Source of the DNA: Planctomycetota bacterium
GTDB lineage: Bacteria > Planctomycetota > Phycisphaerae > Phycisphaerales > UBA1924
Direction: 5' to 3'
Assembly (NCBI GenBank): GCA_017303555.1
Contig: JAFLCN010000004.1
Span: 185,728 to 249,727 of the forward strand
Length of the DNA stretch: 64,000 nt
Shown in pieces: positions 1-8,855 of this stretch. Made by a program: the position numbers and the translations under genes. Every line of letters starts with the position of its first letter. Within the stretch, counting starts at the first letter, position 1. Below the pieces are notes generated by a model. It worked only from the letters and a program-made list of their open reading frames with translations, was not told the origin of the DNA and did no database searches.

Positions 1-1146
1 CGCGGCCTGCCGGCTCATCAGCCGGTCGTATTCGCCCAGGTCGATCCGCTTGAACGCTTCGACAACGCTCGGATCAAACTGGCTCCCGGCGCACCGCTCG
101 ATCTCCGCCAGGACCTTTTCCCGGGGCATCGCGGGCCGGTAGGATCGACTCGAGCTCATGGCGTCAAACGTATCGGCGATTCCGATAATCCGCGCCTGGA
201 GCGGGATCCGCTCGCCCACCAGCCGGTGCGGGTAGCCGCGCCCATCGAAGCGCTCGTGGTGATGCAGCACGCCCGGGAGCGTGTGCTCGAGCAGCAGCAC
301 GCCCTTGAGGATCCGATGCCCGATCTCGGGGTGCATCTTGATGAGCGCGAACTCTTCATCATCCAGCTTGCCCGGCTTGCACAGCACCCGTTCCGGAACG
401 CCGATCTTGCCGACGTCATGCACGATCCCCGCCGTGCGGATGCGCTCGGCCTCCGCCTCGTCGATTCCATACGCAAGCGCAATCTGCTTCGAGAGCGCCG
501 CCACGCGCTCGGAGTGACCGCGCGTGTACGGGTCCTTCGCGTCGATCGCCGCCGTCAGCGCCTCGATCGTCCCGATGCTCATGGCGCGCTGCTCGAAGAA
601 CCGCGCCGCGTTCTCGTGGAAGGTCCCGATGAACTCCGCGACCGCATCCAGGAACTGCATCTCCGGGCTTGCGATCTCCCCGTTTTCAGTCTGCTTCGAT
701 CCGGCGACGAGCAGCCCGACAACATTGTCATCAAACGTAATCGGATCGCAAACCACCTCCGACCCCGTCATCGTGGCGAGCTCGTGCTGGCCGGCGACGA
801 GGACCTTGGTCCATTCGTTCCCGCGCAGCGAGTCGCAAGCGCGATGAAGGGCCTGCTCGAAACTGCTTTCGTTCGCGACTTCGCCGGTGAGCACCACGCG
901 GCCGCGGAGCGCGGGAACGACGTGGGCGTCGGCACGGAAGACCGCCGCGACCCAGCCGAACGGAAGCACCTGCTGAACGTTCGAGCAGACCAGGCGAATC
1001 TGCTGCATCGGATCGGGCGCGCACGCGAGAAGACGCAGGATCCGAAACAGCGAGTACGTCTCCTCGTACGACTGCATCAATCGCTGGCTGAAGTGCTCCA
1101 GCAACTGCTCGGCGCCCTCGATCTTTGTTTCCTTTGGCGGTCTCAT
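1..1146 (-). CDS. HD-GYP domain protein (probable cyclic-di-GMP phosphodiesterase), 3' end cut by window edge
   Basis: Reading the minus strand gives 382 codons without a stop before the left edge, so the C-terminus is missing. The N-terminal ~180 residues look like a GAF-type sensory region. After it comes an HD-GYP domain with the HD pair (IVHDVGKIG, near residue 242) and the signature HHxxxDGxGYP. HD-GYP proteins hydrolyse cyclic-di-GMP; the metal ligands visible here are intact. The ATG overlaps the TGA of the upstream response regulator gene (ATGA), so the two are probably translationally coupled and act in one signalling pathway. The sensory assignment of the N-terminus is inferred from its position and length only. 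Confidence 0.85.
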   Translation of the reverse strand, partial: MRPPKETKIEGAEQLLEHFSQRLMQSYEETYSLFRILRLLACAPDPMQQIRLVCSNVQQVLPFGWVAAVFRADAHVVPALRGRVVLTGEVANESSFEQALHRACDSLRGNEWTKVLVAGQHELATMTGSEVVCDPITFDDNVVGLLVAGSKQTENGEIASPEMQFLDAVAEFIGTFHENAARFFEQRAMSIGTIEALTAAIDAKDPYTRGHSERVAALSKQIALAYGIDEAEAERIRTAGIVHDVGKIGVPERVLCKPGKLDDEEFALIKMHPEIGHRILKGVLLLEHTLPGVLHHHERFDGRGYPHRLVGERIPLQARIIGIADTFDAMSSSRSYRPAMPREKVLAEIERCAGSQFDPSVVEAFKRIDLGEYDRLMSRQAA

Positions 1147-1535
1147 GCAGCCTCCCGCGCCGGGCCGCAGACCTCGAGGATCATCGATTGAAGCTCCCGG
1201 GCGCTGAACGGCTTGGGCATGACGTGCTGGATTCCCGTTTCCTGCAGCTCTCGCGGAGACAGTCTGTGTCCCCGCGCCGTGAGCATGATGACCGGCGTCG
1301 AGGATGTTCTCGGGTCGGCACGCAACTCCCTGGCGAGCTGGAGGCCGTCCTTCCGGGGCATCTGAAAATCACTGATGACCGCTGTCGGCGCGTCCGAGAG
1401 CGTCCGCACGATCTGCATCGCCTCTTCGCCATTCCCCGCGGTGATCACCTCGTACCCCAGCTCTCGAAAGCGGCTGGCGAGCATGAACGTGATGCAGGCT
1501 TCGTCGTCCACGATGAGTAGGGTCTTGGTGCTCAT
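1143..1535 (-). CDS. Single-domain response regulator (CheY-like receiver)
   Basis: 130 residues, the length of a lone receiver domain. It has the acidic pair D10/D11, the phospho-acceptor D56 (ISDFQMP), T86 (MLTA) and K108 (PKPF), all at the usual spacing. I chose the start at MSTKTLLIVDDE because the open frame further upstream has no receiver homology. There is no output domain, so it probably signals by protein contact. Its stop overlaps the start of the HD-GYP gene by ATGA, which suggests the pair forms a phosphorylation-controlled cyclic-di-GMP hydrolysis module. The cognate kinase is not in the window. Confidence 0.88.
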   Translation of the reverse strand: MSTKTLLIVDDEACITFMLASRFRELGYEVITAGNGEEAMQIVRTLSDAPTAVISDFQMPRKDGLQLARELRADPRTSSTPVIMLTARGHRLSPRELQETGIQHVMPKPFSARELQSMILEVCGPAREAA

Positions 1536-1684
1536 AATCGCGGCATGCCGCTTCCGCAGATCGGCCCGCTTCCCCTCCGGCTTGACGCTCCCCGTGCGGA
1601 TCGTCACAAAGCCTCCAACTTCCGACGGATTCGGCCCCGATCCGCTCAACATCGCGCCCCGAACGACCGAAAACGCAGATTGCC

Positions 1685-2188
1685 ATGGTCCCGTCTCCGC
1701 CAAGTTCAGCGGTGCGGACGCCCTGTCGCGCCGGGCGATCGGGCCGCGCCTTCACGCTCTTCGAGCTGATCGTCGTGCTTTCGATCACGGCGATCCTCGC
1801 CTCCGTCGTCGCGCCGAAGTACGCGTCCGCGGTCGCACGCTACCGCCTCGATTCCGCCGCGCGTCGAATCGCCGCGGACATCGAACAAGCCAAGGCCCTC
1901 GCACGCACCAGCGGCACCACGCAGACCGTTGCTTTCACGCCCTCAACCGGCACCTACTCGATCGTCGGGTACATCACCGGAGCCAGCAGAACATCCGACT
2001 ACTCGGTGAGGCTCGGCCAGCCCCCCTACTCCGTCACGCTGCAGAGCGCAAGCTTCGGTGGCATGCCCGACCTGCGCCTCGGGCCCTTTGCCCTCCCGGC
2101 CGACGGCGGTTCCATCGTCGTCAGGAGCGGCACCGAAACCCGCACCATCGCGATCGACGCATCTTCCGGAGCGGTGACAATCCAATGA
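1685..2188 (+). CDS. Pseudopilin, GspH/FimT-like
   Basis: 167 residues with a basic leader and a prepilin-type hydrophobic helix beginning FTLFELIVVLS; the conserved Glu falls at +5 if F23 is +1. The residue at -1 is then Ala22, where Gly is usual, so processing by the prepilin peptidase may be less efficient or the site may differ. The rest resembles a short GspH/FimT minor pilin body. It is the first of four genes that overlap by ATGA, so all are likely translated together as parts of a type II secretion or type IV pilus-like pseudopilus. No ATPase or secretin gene is in the window. Confidence 0.8.
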   Translation: MVPSPPSSAVRTPCRAGRSGRAFTLFELIVVLSITAILASVVAPKYASAVARYRLDSAARRIAADIEQAKALARTSGTTQTVAFTPSTGTYSIVGYITGASRTSDYSVRLGQPPYSVTLQSASFGGMPDLRLGPFALPADGGSIVVRSGTETRTIAIDASSGAVTIQ

Positions 2189-3243
2189 ACCCGCCCCGAT
2201 CCATCCGACGAACACGATCGGGGTTCTCTCTCGTGGAACTGGTCTTGGCGTGCGCACTGCTCGCGATTCTGCTCGCGGCGGGGCGCGGCGCGATCGGCCT
2301 TGCGAACCGGGCCGCACGCAGCTCAGCGCTCGAGGGCAGCATGGCGCTCGGCGCCGCGCTCAACGACATCACCGCCGATGTCGGGTGCGCGACGCAGATC
2401 CTGACTTCCACCGCAACCAGCATCGGCGTTCTCGTGCCCGATCGCAACGGCGACGGCGAGGACGAGTCGATCGAGTACTCCTGGTCGGGCACCAGCGGCG
2501 CGCCGCTCCTGCGGTCCGTGAACGGAAGCGCCGCCGAAACGATCGTGCCTTCGGTGCGCACGTTCACCATCGATTCCACGCAGCAGACCATCACGATCCC
2601 CGATACTTCCGCCAAGGTCACCGAGCGCCTCGTCGGCGGCAACTCCACCACTTCGAGCCTCCGAACCTCCACGATCTCGGCAACCAATTTCCGTGCCGCC
2701 TCGTTCATCCCCGCCAACCTGGGCACCGGCGCAACCTCCTGGAACCTCACACGCGTCCGCGTCATGGTGCGCCAGAATGCCCCGATCATGGGGTCGTTCG
2801 CCGTGCAGGTCCAAACGACCAACGCCCAGGTGCCCAGCGGCGTGATCCTGGGTGAGGTCACCATCGCCGAATCGGATATTTCGTCGACGTTCGCGTGGAA
2901 GGACATCACGTTCTCAAGCATCACCAACCTCAGCACCGTGACGCCGCTCGCGATCGTCGTGAAGCGTCTGAGCCCCGCGATCGAACCGTGCGATGTCCAG
3001 GCGACGGGATCGGGAGGCGCCGTGGTCGCCGGCAACGCGTACTTCAGCTCTTCCAACTCCGGATCGTCCTGGACAACCGTCTCCGGCGAAGACCTGATCT
3101 ACGGCGTGTACGGCACGCCCAATGCGCCCACACCCACCACAACCGCCACCGGCCTCCGGTCGATGCGGATCACGGCCGAATCGGCTGCCGGCGTCGCCTT
3201 GCACATCAATGTTCCAATCGCCAACATCCCGCAGGTGCAATGA
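2185..3243 (+). CDS. Prepilin-type N-terminal cleavage/methylation protein, PulJ/GspJ-like position
   Basis: 352 residues. A basic N-terminus is followed by G13 and FSLVELVLACALLAIL, a canonical prepilin peptidase site with Glu at +5. The long Ser/Thr-rich C-terminal part (beta-rich in appearance) is larger than a usual GspJ and I do not recognise its fold. The start ATG overlaps the preceding TGA. Probably a minor pseudopilin presented at the tip of a pseudopilus; the substrate or surface role is unknown. Confidence 0.8.
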   Translation: MNPPRSIRRTRSGFSLVELVLACALLAILLAAGRGAIGLANRAARSSALEGSMALGAALNDITADVGCATQILTSTATSIGVLVPDRNGDGEDESIEYSWSGTSGAPLLRSVNGSAAETIVPSVRTFTIDSTQQTITIPDTSAKVTERLVGGNSTTSSLRTSTISATNFRAASFIPANLGTGATSWNLTRVRVMVRQNAPIMGSFAVQVQTTNAQVPSGVILGEVTIAESDISSTFAWKDITFSSITNLSTVTPLAIVVKRLSPAIEPCDVQATGSGGAVVAGNAYFSSSNSGSSWTTVSGEDLIYGVYGTPNAPTPTTTATGLRSMRITAESAAGVALHINVPIANIPQVQ

Positions 3244-3749
3244 GAAAGAACGCGCCCAATCAGCCGGCCGCACGGGGCGTCACCCTCATCGAGTGTGCGG
3301 GGGCTTCGATCATCCTCGGCCTGCTAATCACCGCGGGGCTGCGTGCCGCCGCGGGCGCGGGGGCTTCTCAGGCCATGAGCACGCGCGCACTGACCGGCTC
3401 GCTTCTGGCCGAAGGGCTCGCACAGGAGATCCTTTCGCTCGCCTATGTCGATCCTTCCGGCGGGACGACGATCGGCCCGGATGCCGGCGAGAGCGCCGCC
3501 GACAAGTCGACATTTGACGATGTGGACGACTTCGAGAACTGGAGCGAATCGCCTCCGAAGGCCCCGGGCGGCGTGGCGATCGCGGGCATGACGCGCTGGA
3601 CACGTTCCGTTCGCGTCTATCGCGCCCTGGCAAGCATGCCCGAATCGAACAGCGCTTCCGAATCCGGCCTCAAGCGCATCGAGATCACCGTTTCGTATTC
3701 GGGAAAATTTGTATGCCGCATCGCGGCCCTGAGAGCGGCCGATCCATGA
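3240..3749 (+). CDS. Minor pseudopilin, GspI/PilV-like
   Basis: 169 residues. The leader ends at G13, followed by VTLIECAGASIILGLLITAG, a prepilin-type helix with Glu at +5. Length and gene order (after the H- and J-like proteins, before a K-like one) suit a GspI/PilV minor pilin. ATGA overlaps join it to both neighbours. Initiator of a pseudopilus is the family role; the specific role here is inferred from order. Confidence 0.75.
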   Translation: MRKNAPNQPAARGVTLIECAGASIILGLLITAGLRAAAGAGASQAMSTRALTGSLLAEGLAQEILSLAYVDPSGGTTIGPDAGESAADKSTFDDVDDFENWSESPPKAPGGVAIAGMTRWTRSVRVYRALASMPESNSASESGLKRIEITVSYSGKFVCRIAALRAADP

Positions 3750-5059
3750 TCCCCTCCGCTCGAAGCATCTTCCGCATTTCCCGGACCGGACGCGGAACGG
3801 CCTACGTCGCGGCCGTCGGCATCGGCCTCATGGTTTCCGCGATCGCGCTCGGCGGCATGGCGACGGCACGCGCCCGATCCGCCGCGAACAAGCTCCGTCG
3901 CGACGAGGTGCAGGCCCGGATCGTGGCCCGCTCGGCGATCGAGCTCGCCCGCTCCATGATCAGGGCCGACGCGTCCTGGCGCACGACGCGGAGCAACGGC
4001 CTGTGGCTCTCGGGCGAATCGTTCCAGGACGCCACGTTCGACGTGTCGGTCGAGAATCCGAACGGAGCGCTCAACAACTCCGCGCTCGACTCGGTCATCG
4101 TGACGGGCGATGCGCAGGTCGGCTTGTCGCGCCAGCGACTCTCGGTGCAGCTCGATGCCAAGACCGTGCCGCTCAATTGCCTCGCGGTCCCGCTGGCGGT
4201 TGGGGGCGCGATCACGGCGACCGCTTCGACAATCAACCCTTCGGGCGCGACCATCACGAGCAATCTCGGCGTCACTTCCGTGCTCGCGACGATCCGCCCA
4301 AATGTCGAAGCCTGTGCGACGATCATCGGCACCGGATTCCTCGGCAGCACCAGCGCTGGAGCCGCGGCACGGACATTTCCAACTTCCTCCGTCTTTGACT
4401 CGTACACCGCAGCCGGCACCGTCATCCCCATCTCTTCCCTGCCGATCGTCTCGCTCAAGCCGACGCTGCAGAAAGTGGTCCTCGGACCCGCATCGAATCC
4501 CTTCGGCGTGCCGAACGCGAGCGGGATCTACGTCATCGACTGCCAGGGACAGTCGATCGTCGTTCAGAACTGCAGGATCGTCGGAACACTCGTGCTGATC
4601 AACCCGGGCATCTCTGCGGCCATCGCGGGAGGCGTGCGCTGGGTGCCCGCGATCACGGGCTACCCGTGCCTGCTCGTCAACGGAAGCATCGGGCTTCAGA
4701 TGTCGAGCTCCAACCTCAGCGAGAGCACGCAAGCAACCAACTTCAATCCCCCCGGAACTCCGTACATCTATCCAACCGGCGCGACCGATTCGGATACCAG
4801 CGACTCGTACCCTTCTTCGATCTCCGGCCTGGTGTACGTTTCGGGCAACGTCTCGACCAGCAACGCCCCGACGGTTTCCATGCTGATGGTGGGCGGCGCG
4901 CTCTCGGTCGGAGGCACCCTCACGGTCGCCTATGACAGCACCTACTACAACTCTCCACCGCCCGGGTTCTACACCGTGAGCATGACACCCTCGCAAGGTT
5001 CGTGGAAGCGAGTCACGGACGAGCCGCCCCAATCTGTGGCCGCGGAATCCACCCGCTAG
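3746..5059 (+). CDS. PilX/GspK-like pilus-associated protein
   Basis: 437 residues. One hydrophobic segment lies near residues 17-40 (YVAAVGIGLMVSAIALGG) without the Glu+5 prepilin signature. This is followed by an RDE-rich stretch and a long Ser/Thr/Gly-rich extracellular part. This pattern resembles PilX/GspK-type proteins that end pseudopilin operons. The start overlaps the preceding stop by ATGA, and it is the last gene of the four-gene unit. The C-terminal region has no motif I recognise. Confidence 0.65.
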   Translation: MIPSARSIFRISRTGRGTAYVAAVGIGLMVSAIALGGMATARARSAANKLRRDEVQARIVARSAIELARSMIRADASWRTTRSNGLWLSGESFQDATFDVSVENPNGALNNSALDSVIVTGDAQVGLSRQRLSVQLDAKTVPLNCLAVPLAVGGAITATASTINPSGATITSNLGVTSVLATIRPNVEACATIIGTGFLGSTSAGAAARTFPTSSVFDSYTAAGTVIPISSLPIVSLKPTLQKVVLGPASNPFGVPNASGIYVIDCQGQSIVVQNCRIVGTLVLINPGISAAIAGGVRWVPAITGYPCLLVNGSIGLQMSSSNLSESTQATNFNPPGTPYIYPTGATDSDTSDSYPSSISGLVYVSGNVSTSNAPTVSMLMVGGALSVGGTLTVAYDSTYYNSPPPGFYTVSMTPSQGSWKRVTDEPPQSVAAESTR

Positions 5060-5107
5060 CTCCGTCGCGTGCCGTGCCTCCCGCGTGCAGGAATCGCCGA
5101 AAACGAG

Positions 5108-5113
5108 TATGAT
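5108..5113 (+). promoter_or_regulatory. Candidate -10 element for the xanthine dehydrogenase operon
   Basis: TATGAT lies 51 bases before the ATG at 5165, in the gap after the pseudopilin operon. It is the only good -10-like hexamer in this gap; no convincing -35 is visible. Confidence 0.35.
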
Positions 5114-5164
5114 GCCCGTCCGACCCGAGCAGCCGCGGCATCCGTTCCTGCGAAGCCCACAACC

Positions 5165-7372
5165 ATGCACCGACTCGAAGGACTTTCCAAGCTCTCCGGC
5201 GCCGAACGCTACCTCGACGATGAGCCGCTCGAAGGTGCGCTCAAAGGCTGCCTCTGGGGCATGACGGTGCGCTCGCCGATCTCGCGGGGCAAGATCCGGC
5301 GGATTGCATACGGGGCGGGTTTCGATTGGTCCAAGTTTGTTGTCGTCGAACCGGGCGATATCCCCGGTCCCAACGAAACCTACCTCATCGAGAACGATCA
5401 ACCCGTGCTCGCGCCGGGCTACGTCCGCCACATGCACGAGGCGGTCGCCCTCGTCGCCCACGAGGACCGCAATCTGCTCCGGCGCGCCGCGGCGTCGATC
5501 AGGGTTGAAGTCGATGCGGACCCTCCGGCACTCGATTTCCGCGTCGCGCCCCGCGCCGACCAGATCCAGCGCGGCAGCGACAACCTCATCAAGAAGCTCC
5601 AGATCAAGAAGGGCGACGTCCACGCCGCATTCGCCAACGCCTACAAGATTGTCGAGGGCGAGTACGAGACCGGCGCACAAGAACACGTCTACATCGAGAA
5701 CAACGCGATGTCGGCGTGGATCGAAGACGGCCCGAACGGCGACGTCGTTGTCGTCCGGGGCTCGATGCAGTGCCCCTACTACGTCTTGAATGCTCTCAAA
5801 CACGCGCTCGGTCGCGATGAAACCCGTGTCCGTGTCATCCAGGCGCCCACCGGCGGCGGATTCGGCGGCAAGGAAGACTACCCCTCCACGATCGCGCTGC
5901 ATTGCGCGTTGCTCACCCTCAAGGCCAAGCGCCCCGTCAAGATCATCTACGACCGCTCGGAAGATATGGCCGCGACCACCAAGCGCCATCCGTCGCTCGT
6001 ACGCCACAAGACCGCCGTCGACAAGAGCGGCAAACTGCTCGCCCAGCAGATCGAAGTGATCCTCGACGGCGGCGCGTACGTGACGCTTTCGCCGGTTGTA
6101 CTTTCGCGTGGCATCATCCATGCCGCGGGGCCGTATACCTGCGAAAACGTGCTGATCGAAGGAAAAGCCGTTCTGACCAACAGTGTTCCCTATGGCGCGT
6201 TTCGAGGCTTTGGCGCGCCGCAGACAATCTTCGCGTGCGAACGTCACATGGACCGGATCGCCCATGCGCTCGGGCTGGACCCGATCGAGGTCCGCAGAAT
6301 CAATCTGCTGAAGGACGGGCAAACAACCTCCACCCAGCAAACCATCTCCGGCGGCACCGACCGCCACGCGCTGCTCAACGAAACCCTGCGTGTTTCGGCG
6401 TACGACAAACACAAGCGCGAATCCGAAGCGTTCAACAAGACGCACCCGTACCTCCGCCGCGGCATCGGGATCGCCACGGTGCTTCACGGCGCAGGCTTCA
6501 CGGGCAACGGCGAGGTCTATCTCAACTCCAAGGTCGATGTCGGCGCCCGCCCGGACGGCAAGATCGAGGTGCTCGCCGCGAGCACCGAGATGGGGCAGGG
6601 AACAAACACGGTTTTCACCAGGATCGCGGCCGATGCTGCGGGCTACGACACGGCCGATGTCGTCGTAGGCGTTCCCGACACCTTTCGGGTTCCCAATTCC
6701 GGCCCCACCGTCGCCTCGCGCACGGTCATGGTTGTCGGCAAACTCGTTGAGCGAGCGATCGACGACCTTGCTGCTCAACTCGGGCAGAACGGCAAGCCGC
6801 TCCGGGGCCCTTCGCTGAAGAAAGCGATCACCGACTGGCACACCACAAACCCCGGCAAAGAACTCAAAGGCCGCGCAACGTACACCCCGCCCCCGAACGT
6901 CAAATTCGACGACAAGAACTATGTCGGCGATGCCTACGCCACGTTTGCGTGGGGAGCGTGCGTCGCGCACGTCGAGGTCGATCTTCGCACCGCGGCAGTC
7001 CGTGTCCTTGATTTCACGGCGATGCAGGACATCGGCAAGGTCATCAACCCGGTCCTCGCAAAGGGTCAGGTCCAGGGCGGCGTGGTCCAGGCGATCGGTT
7101 GGGCTCTCAGCGAAGAGTTCAAGTTCAAGGACGGCGGCATGCTCAACAACACGCTGACCAACTACATCATCCCCACTTCGGACGATGTGCCGCCGATCCG
7201 CGTGGTCTTCCATGAAAACCCGTATCCGTTCGGAGGAGGCGGCGCCAAGGGCGTCGGGGAACTTCCAATGGATGGACCTGCTCCCGCGATCCTGAACGCG
7301 GTCGCGCACGCAACCGGCGCGGATGCGAGGGCAATTCCGCTGACACCAGAACACCTTCTGCCACTGCTGTAA
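5165..7372 (+). CDS. pucD: Xanthine dehydrogenase, molybdenum-binding (large) subunit
   Basis: 735 residues, the length of a stand-alone Mo subunit. It oxidises hypoxanthine and xanthine to urate at a molybdopterin centre. The residues that define xanthine dehydrogenases are present: E237 in GGGFGGKE, R347 in AFRGFGAPQ, and the catalytic base E699 in KGVGE, with nearly the same spacing as in the bovine enzyme. I chose ATG 5165 because the protein then begins with the usual substrate-domain start; a GTG at 5069 would add 32 unlike residues. It heads a run of subunit, maturation and adenine deaminase genes and ends at a G-rich palindromic repeat. Called xdhA or xdhB in other naming schemes. Confidence 0.93.
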   Translation: MHRLEGLSKLSGAERYLDDEPLEGALKGCLWGMTVRSPISRGKIRRIAYGAGFDWSKFVVVEPGDIPGPNETYLIENDQPVLAPGYVRHMHEAVALVAHEDRNLLRRAAASIRVEVDADPPALDFRVAPRADQIQRGSDNLIKKLQIKKGDVHAAFANAYKIVEGEYETGAQEHVYIENNAMSAWIEDGPNGDVVVVRGSMQCPYYVLNALKHALGRDETRVRVIQAPTGGGFGGKEDYPSTIALHCALLTLKAKRPVKIIYDRSEDMAATTKRHPSLVRHKTAVDKSGKLLAQQIEVILDGGAYVTLSPVVLSRGIIHAAGPYTCENVLIEGKAVLTNSVPYGAFRGFGAPQTIFACERHMDRIAHALGLDPIEVRRINLLKDGQTTSTQQTISGGTDRHALLNETLRVSAYDKHKRESEAFNKTHPYLRRGIGIATVLHGAGFTGNGEVYLNSKVDVGARPDGKIEVLAASTEMGQGTNTVFTRIAADAAGYDTADVVVGVPDTFRVPNSGPTVASRTVMVVGKLVERAIDDLAAQLGQNGKPLRGPSLKKAITDWHTTNPGKELKGRATYTPPPNVKFDDKNYVGDAYATFAWGACVAHVEVDLRTAAVRVLDFTAMQDIGKVINPVLAKGQVQGGVVQAIGWALSEEFKFKDGGMLNNTLTNYIIPTSDDVPPIRVVFHENPYPFGGGGAKGVGELPMDGPAPAILNAVAHATGADARAIPLTPEHLLPLL

Positions 7373-7373
7373 A

Positions 7374-7407
7374 GCCCCCTCCCCGAGGGAGGGGGTTGGG
7401 GGTGGGC
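7374..7407 (+). repeat. G-rich palindromic repeat, copy 1
   Basis: Perfect palindrome around CCCTCCCCGAGGGAGGGG followed by TTGGGGGTGGG. It sits 1 base after the stop of the Mo-subunit gene. Same family as 12065, 23791, 33249, 34661 and 62502. The G side has four G-tracts. Confidence 0.9.
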
Positions 7408-7428
7408 TTCGCCACCTCGCAATCCTCC

Positions 7429-7932
7429 ATGAACCACCAATCAACACAATCCTCCGCGACCCTCAACGGAACCATTGCGATCCGCTTCACCCTGAACGGG
7501 CGCGAAGTGGAGATCGCGGTCGATCCGACCGAGCGCCTGCTCGACACCCTCCGCTACCGGCTCAATCTTCCCGGTTCCAAAGAAGGCTGCGGCGAAGGCG
7601 AATGCGGCGCATGCACCGTCACCATCGACGACCTGCCCGCGAACTCCTGCCTCGTCCCCACCTTTCAGGTCCGAGGCTGCAACGTGCGCACGATCGAGTC
7701 GATCCCCACTTCATCGCTTCAACCGATGCTCGAAACCGGCGCGACCCAGTGCGGCGCGTGCACGCCCGGCGTTGTCGTAACCGCAAACTGGATCAAGGAG
7801 CACTCGAGCGTTCTCGCCTCGCACACTCTGCGGGCGTTGATGGCGGGCAATCTCTGCCGCTGCACGGGCTACGACGGCATCATCGACGGCCTTGAAAAGT
7901 GGATCGGCAACCCGAAGGGAGGACGCCCGTGA
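7429..7932 (+). CDS. pucE: Xanthine dehydrogenase, [2Fe-2S] subunit
   Basis: 167 residues. Two iron-sulfur clusters are fully ligated: plant-ferredoxin type C54, C59, C62, C74 (CGEGECGAC...C) and the helical-domain type C108, C111, C143, C145 (QCGACTPG, LCRCTGY). It passes electrons from the Mo centre to FAD. I chose ATG 7429 because it precedes the conserved fold and lies just after the repeat; a frame beginning at 7396 would read through the repeat. Its stop overlaps the GTG start of the FAD subunit. Confidence 0.93.
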   Translation: MNHQSTQSSATLNGTIAIRFTLNGREVEIAVDPTERLLDTLRYRLNLPGSKEGCGEGECGACTVTIDDLPANSCLVPTFQVRGCNVRTIESIPTSSLQPMLETGATQCGACTPGVVVTANWIKEHSSVLASHTLRALMAGNLCRCTGYDGIIDGLEKWIGNPKGGRP

Positions 7933-8768
7933 ACGTCCTCCTGCCAAACTCGCTTGCCGAGGCGTGCGATTTCTGCGCAAAGCAGCCCGATCTGATCCCG
8001 CTTGCCGGCGCGACCGACCTTCTCGTGCATTGGCCTCTTCGCCAGGCCGAACACGACAAGACCTATCTTGACCTGTCGAAGCTTCAAGAACTGCGGACCA
8101 TCACGTGGTCCGCGAATTCCCTCACGCTCGGCGCACTCACGACCTACTGGGATGTTCTGCAAGACCCGCGGGCCAAGTCCGACTTTCCGCTCCTCATCGA
8201 ATCCGCCCGCCAGGTCGGCGCGATCCAGATCCAATCTCGGGGCACGTGGGCCGGCAACATCGCCAACGGCTCGCCCGCGGCAGACGGCGTCCCCGTGCTC
8301 ATGGCCTACGACGCGTCGGTCGCTCTCACTTCCAAATCCGGCACGCGCAGTGTTCCCCTGCACGAGTACTACACCGGCTATCGCAAGTCGGTCCGGCGTT
8401 CGGATGAGCTGATTTCTGCGATCTCGATTCCGCTCCGCCGCTACGACTTTGCGGTCTTCCACAAGGTTGGCGCGAGGCGCGCGCAGGCAATCACAAAGAT
8501 CGGCCTGGCGATGACCCGCGAATCGGCGAAGCCCGCAACCTGGCGTGTTGTCGCCAACAGCGTTGCGGCCACCGTCAAACGCTGTGCGGCGGTCGAGAAC
8601 CTGCTGCACGCCGGCGCCCCGATCCGCAAACCGGAGGATTTTGCAGCGGCAATCGCGTCGGACGTCACGCCGATCGACGACATCCGCTCGACCGCCGACT
8701 ACCGCCGCACTGTGATGGCACGCCTGCTTTATCACTCACTCAAAGGTGTCAGCCCCGCGATCTCCTGA
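7929..8768 (+). CDS. pucC: Xanthine dehydrogenase, FAD-binding subunit
   Basis: 279 residues of the CO-dehydrogenase flavoprotein family. The FAD motifs are visible: LAGATDLLVHW near the N-terminus and IANGSPAAD (the usual GGN-A-SP-D) near residue 120. It receives electrons from the iron-sulfur subunit and hands them to NAD or another acceptor. The GTG start overlaps the stop of the iron-sulfur subunit gene (GTGA), so stoichiometric translation is likely. Separate Mo, Fe-S and FAD polypeptides give the three-gene bacterial form of the enzyme. Confidence 0.92.
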   Translation: MNVLLPNSLAEACDFCAKQPDLIPLAGATDLLVHWPLRQAEHDKTYLDLSKLQELRTITWSANSLTLGALTTYWDVLQDPRAKSDFPLLIESARQVGAIQIQSRGTWAGNIANGSPAADGVPVLMAYDASVALTSKSGTRSVPLHEYYTGYRKSVRRSDELISAISIPLRRYDFAVFHKVGARRAQAITKIGLAMTRESAKPATWRVVANSVAATVKRCAAVENLLHAGAPIRKPEDFAAAIASDVTPIDDIRSTADYRRTVMARLLYHSLKGVSPAIS

Positions 8769-8841
8769 GTTCCCGCTCTTCCTTGATGCCTCGGTGCCTT
8801 TTGCCTCGATGCCTTCTTTCCCTTCAACACGCCTTTCGCAC

Positions 8842-8847
8842 TATCGT
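8842..8847 (+). promoter_or_regulatory. Candidate -10 for xdhC (leaderless spacing)
   Basis: TATCGT ends 8 bases before the ATG at 8856. This would restart transcription inside the dehydrogenase cluster. Confidence 0.35.
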
Positions 8848-8855
8848 TTCCCGGC

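Noticed and set aside
5069..5164. GTG start giving a longer xanthine dehydrogenase Mo subunit.
   Set aside because: The added 32 residues have no counterpart in the family; ATG 5165 starts the conserved domain.
3617..7447. A 1276-codon open frame on the minus strand across the pseudopilin and xanthine dehydrogenase genes.
   Set aside because: Its product is Arg/Asp/Gly/Ala-rich with no motifs and lies antisense to well-supported genes; high GC content produces such frames.
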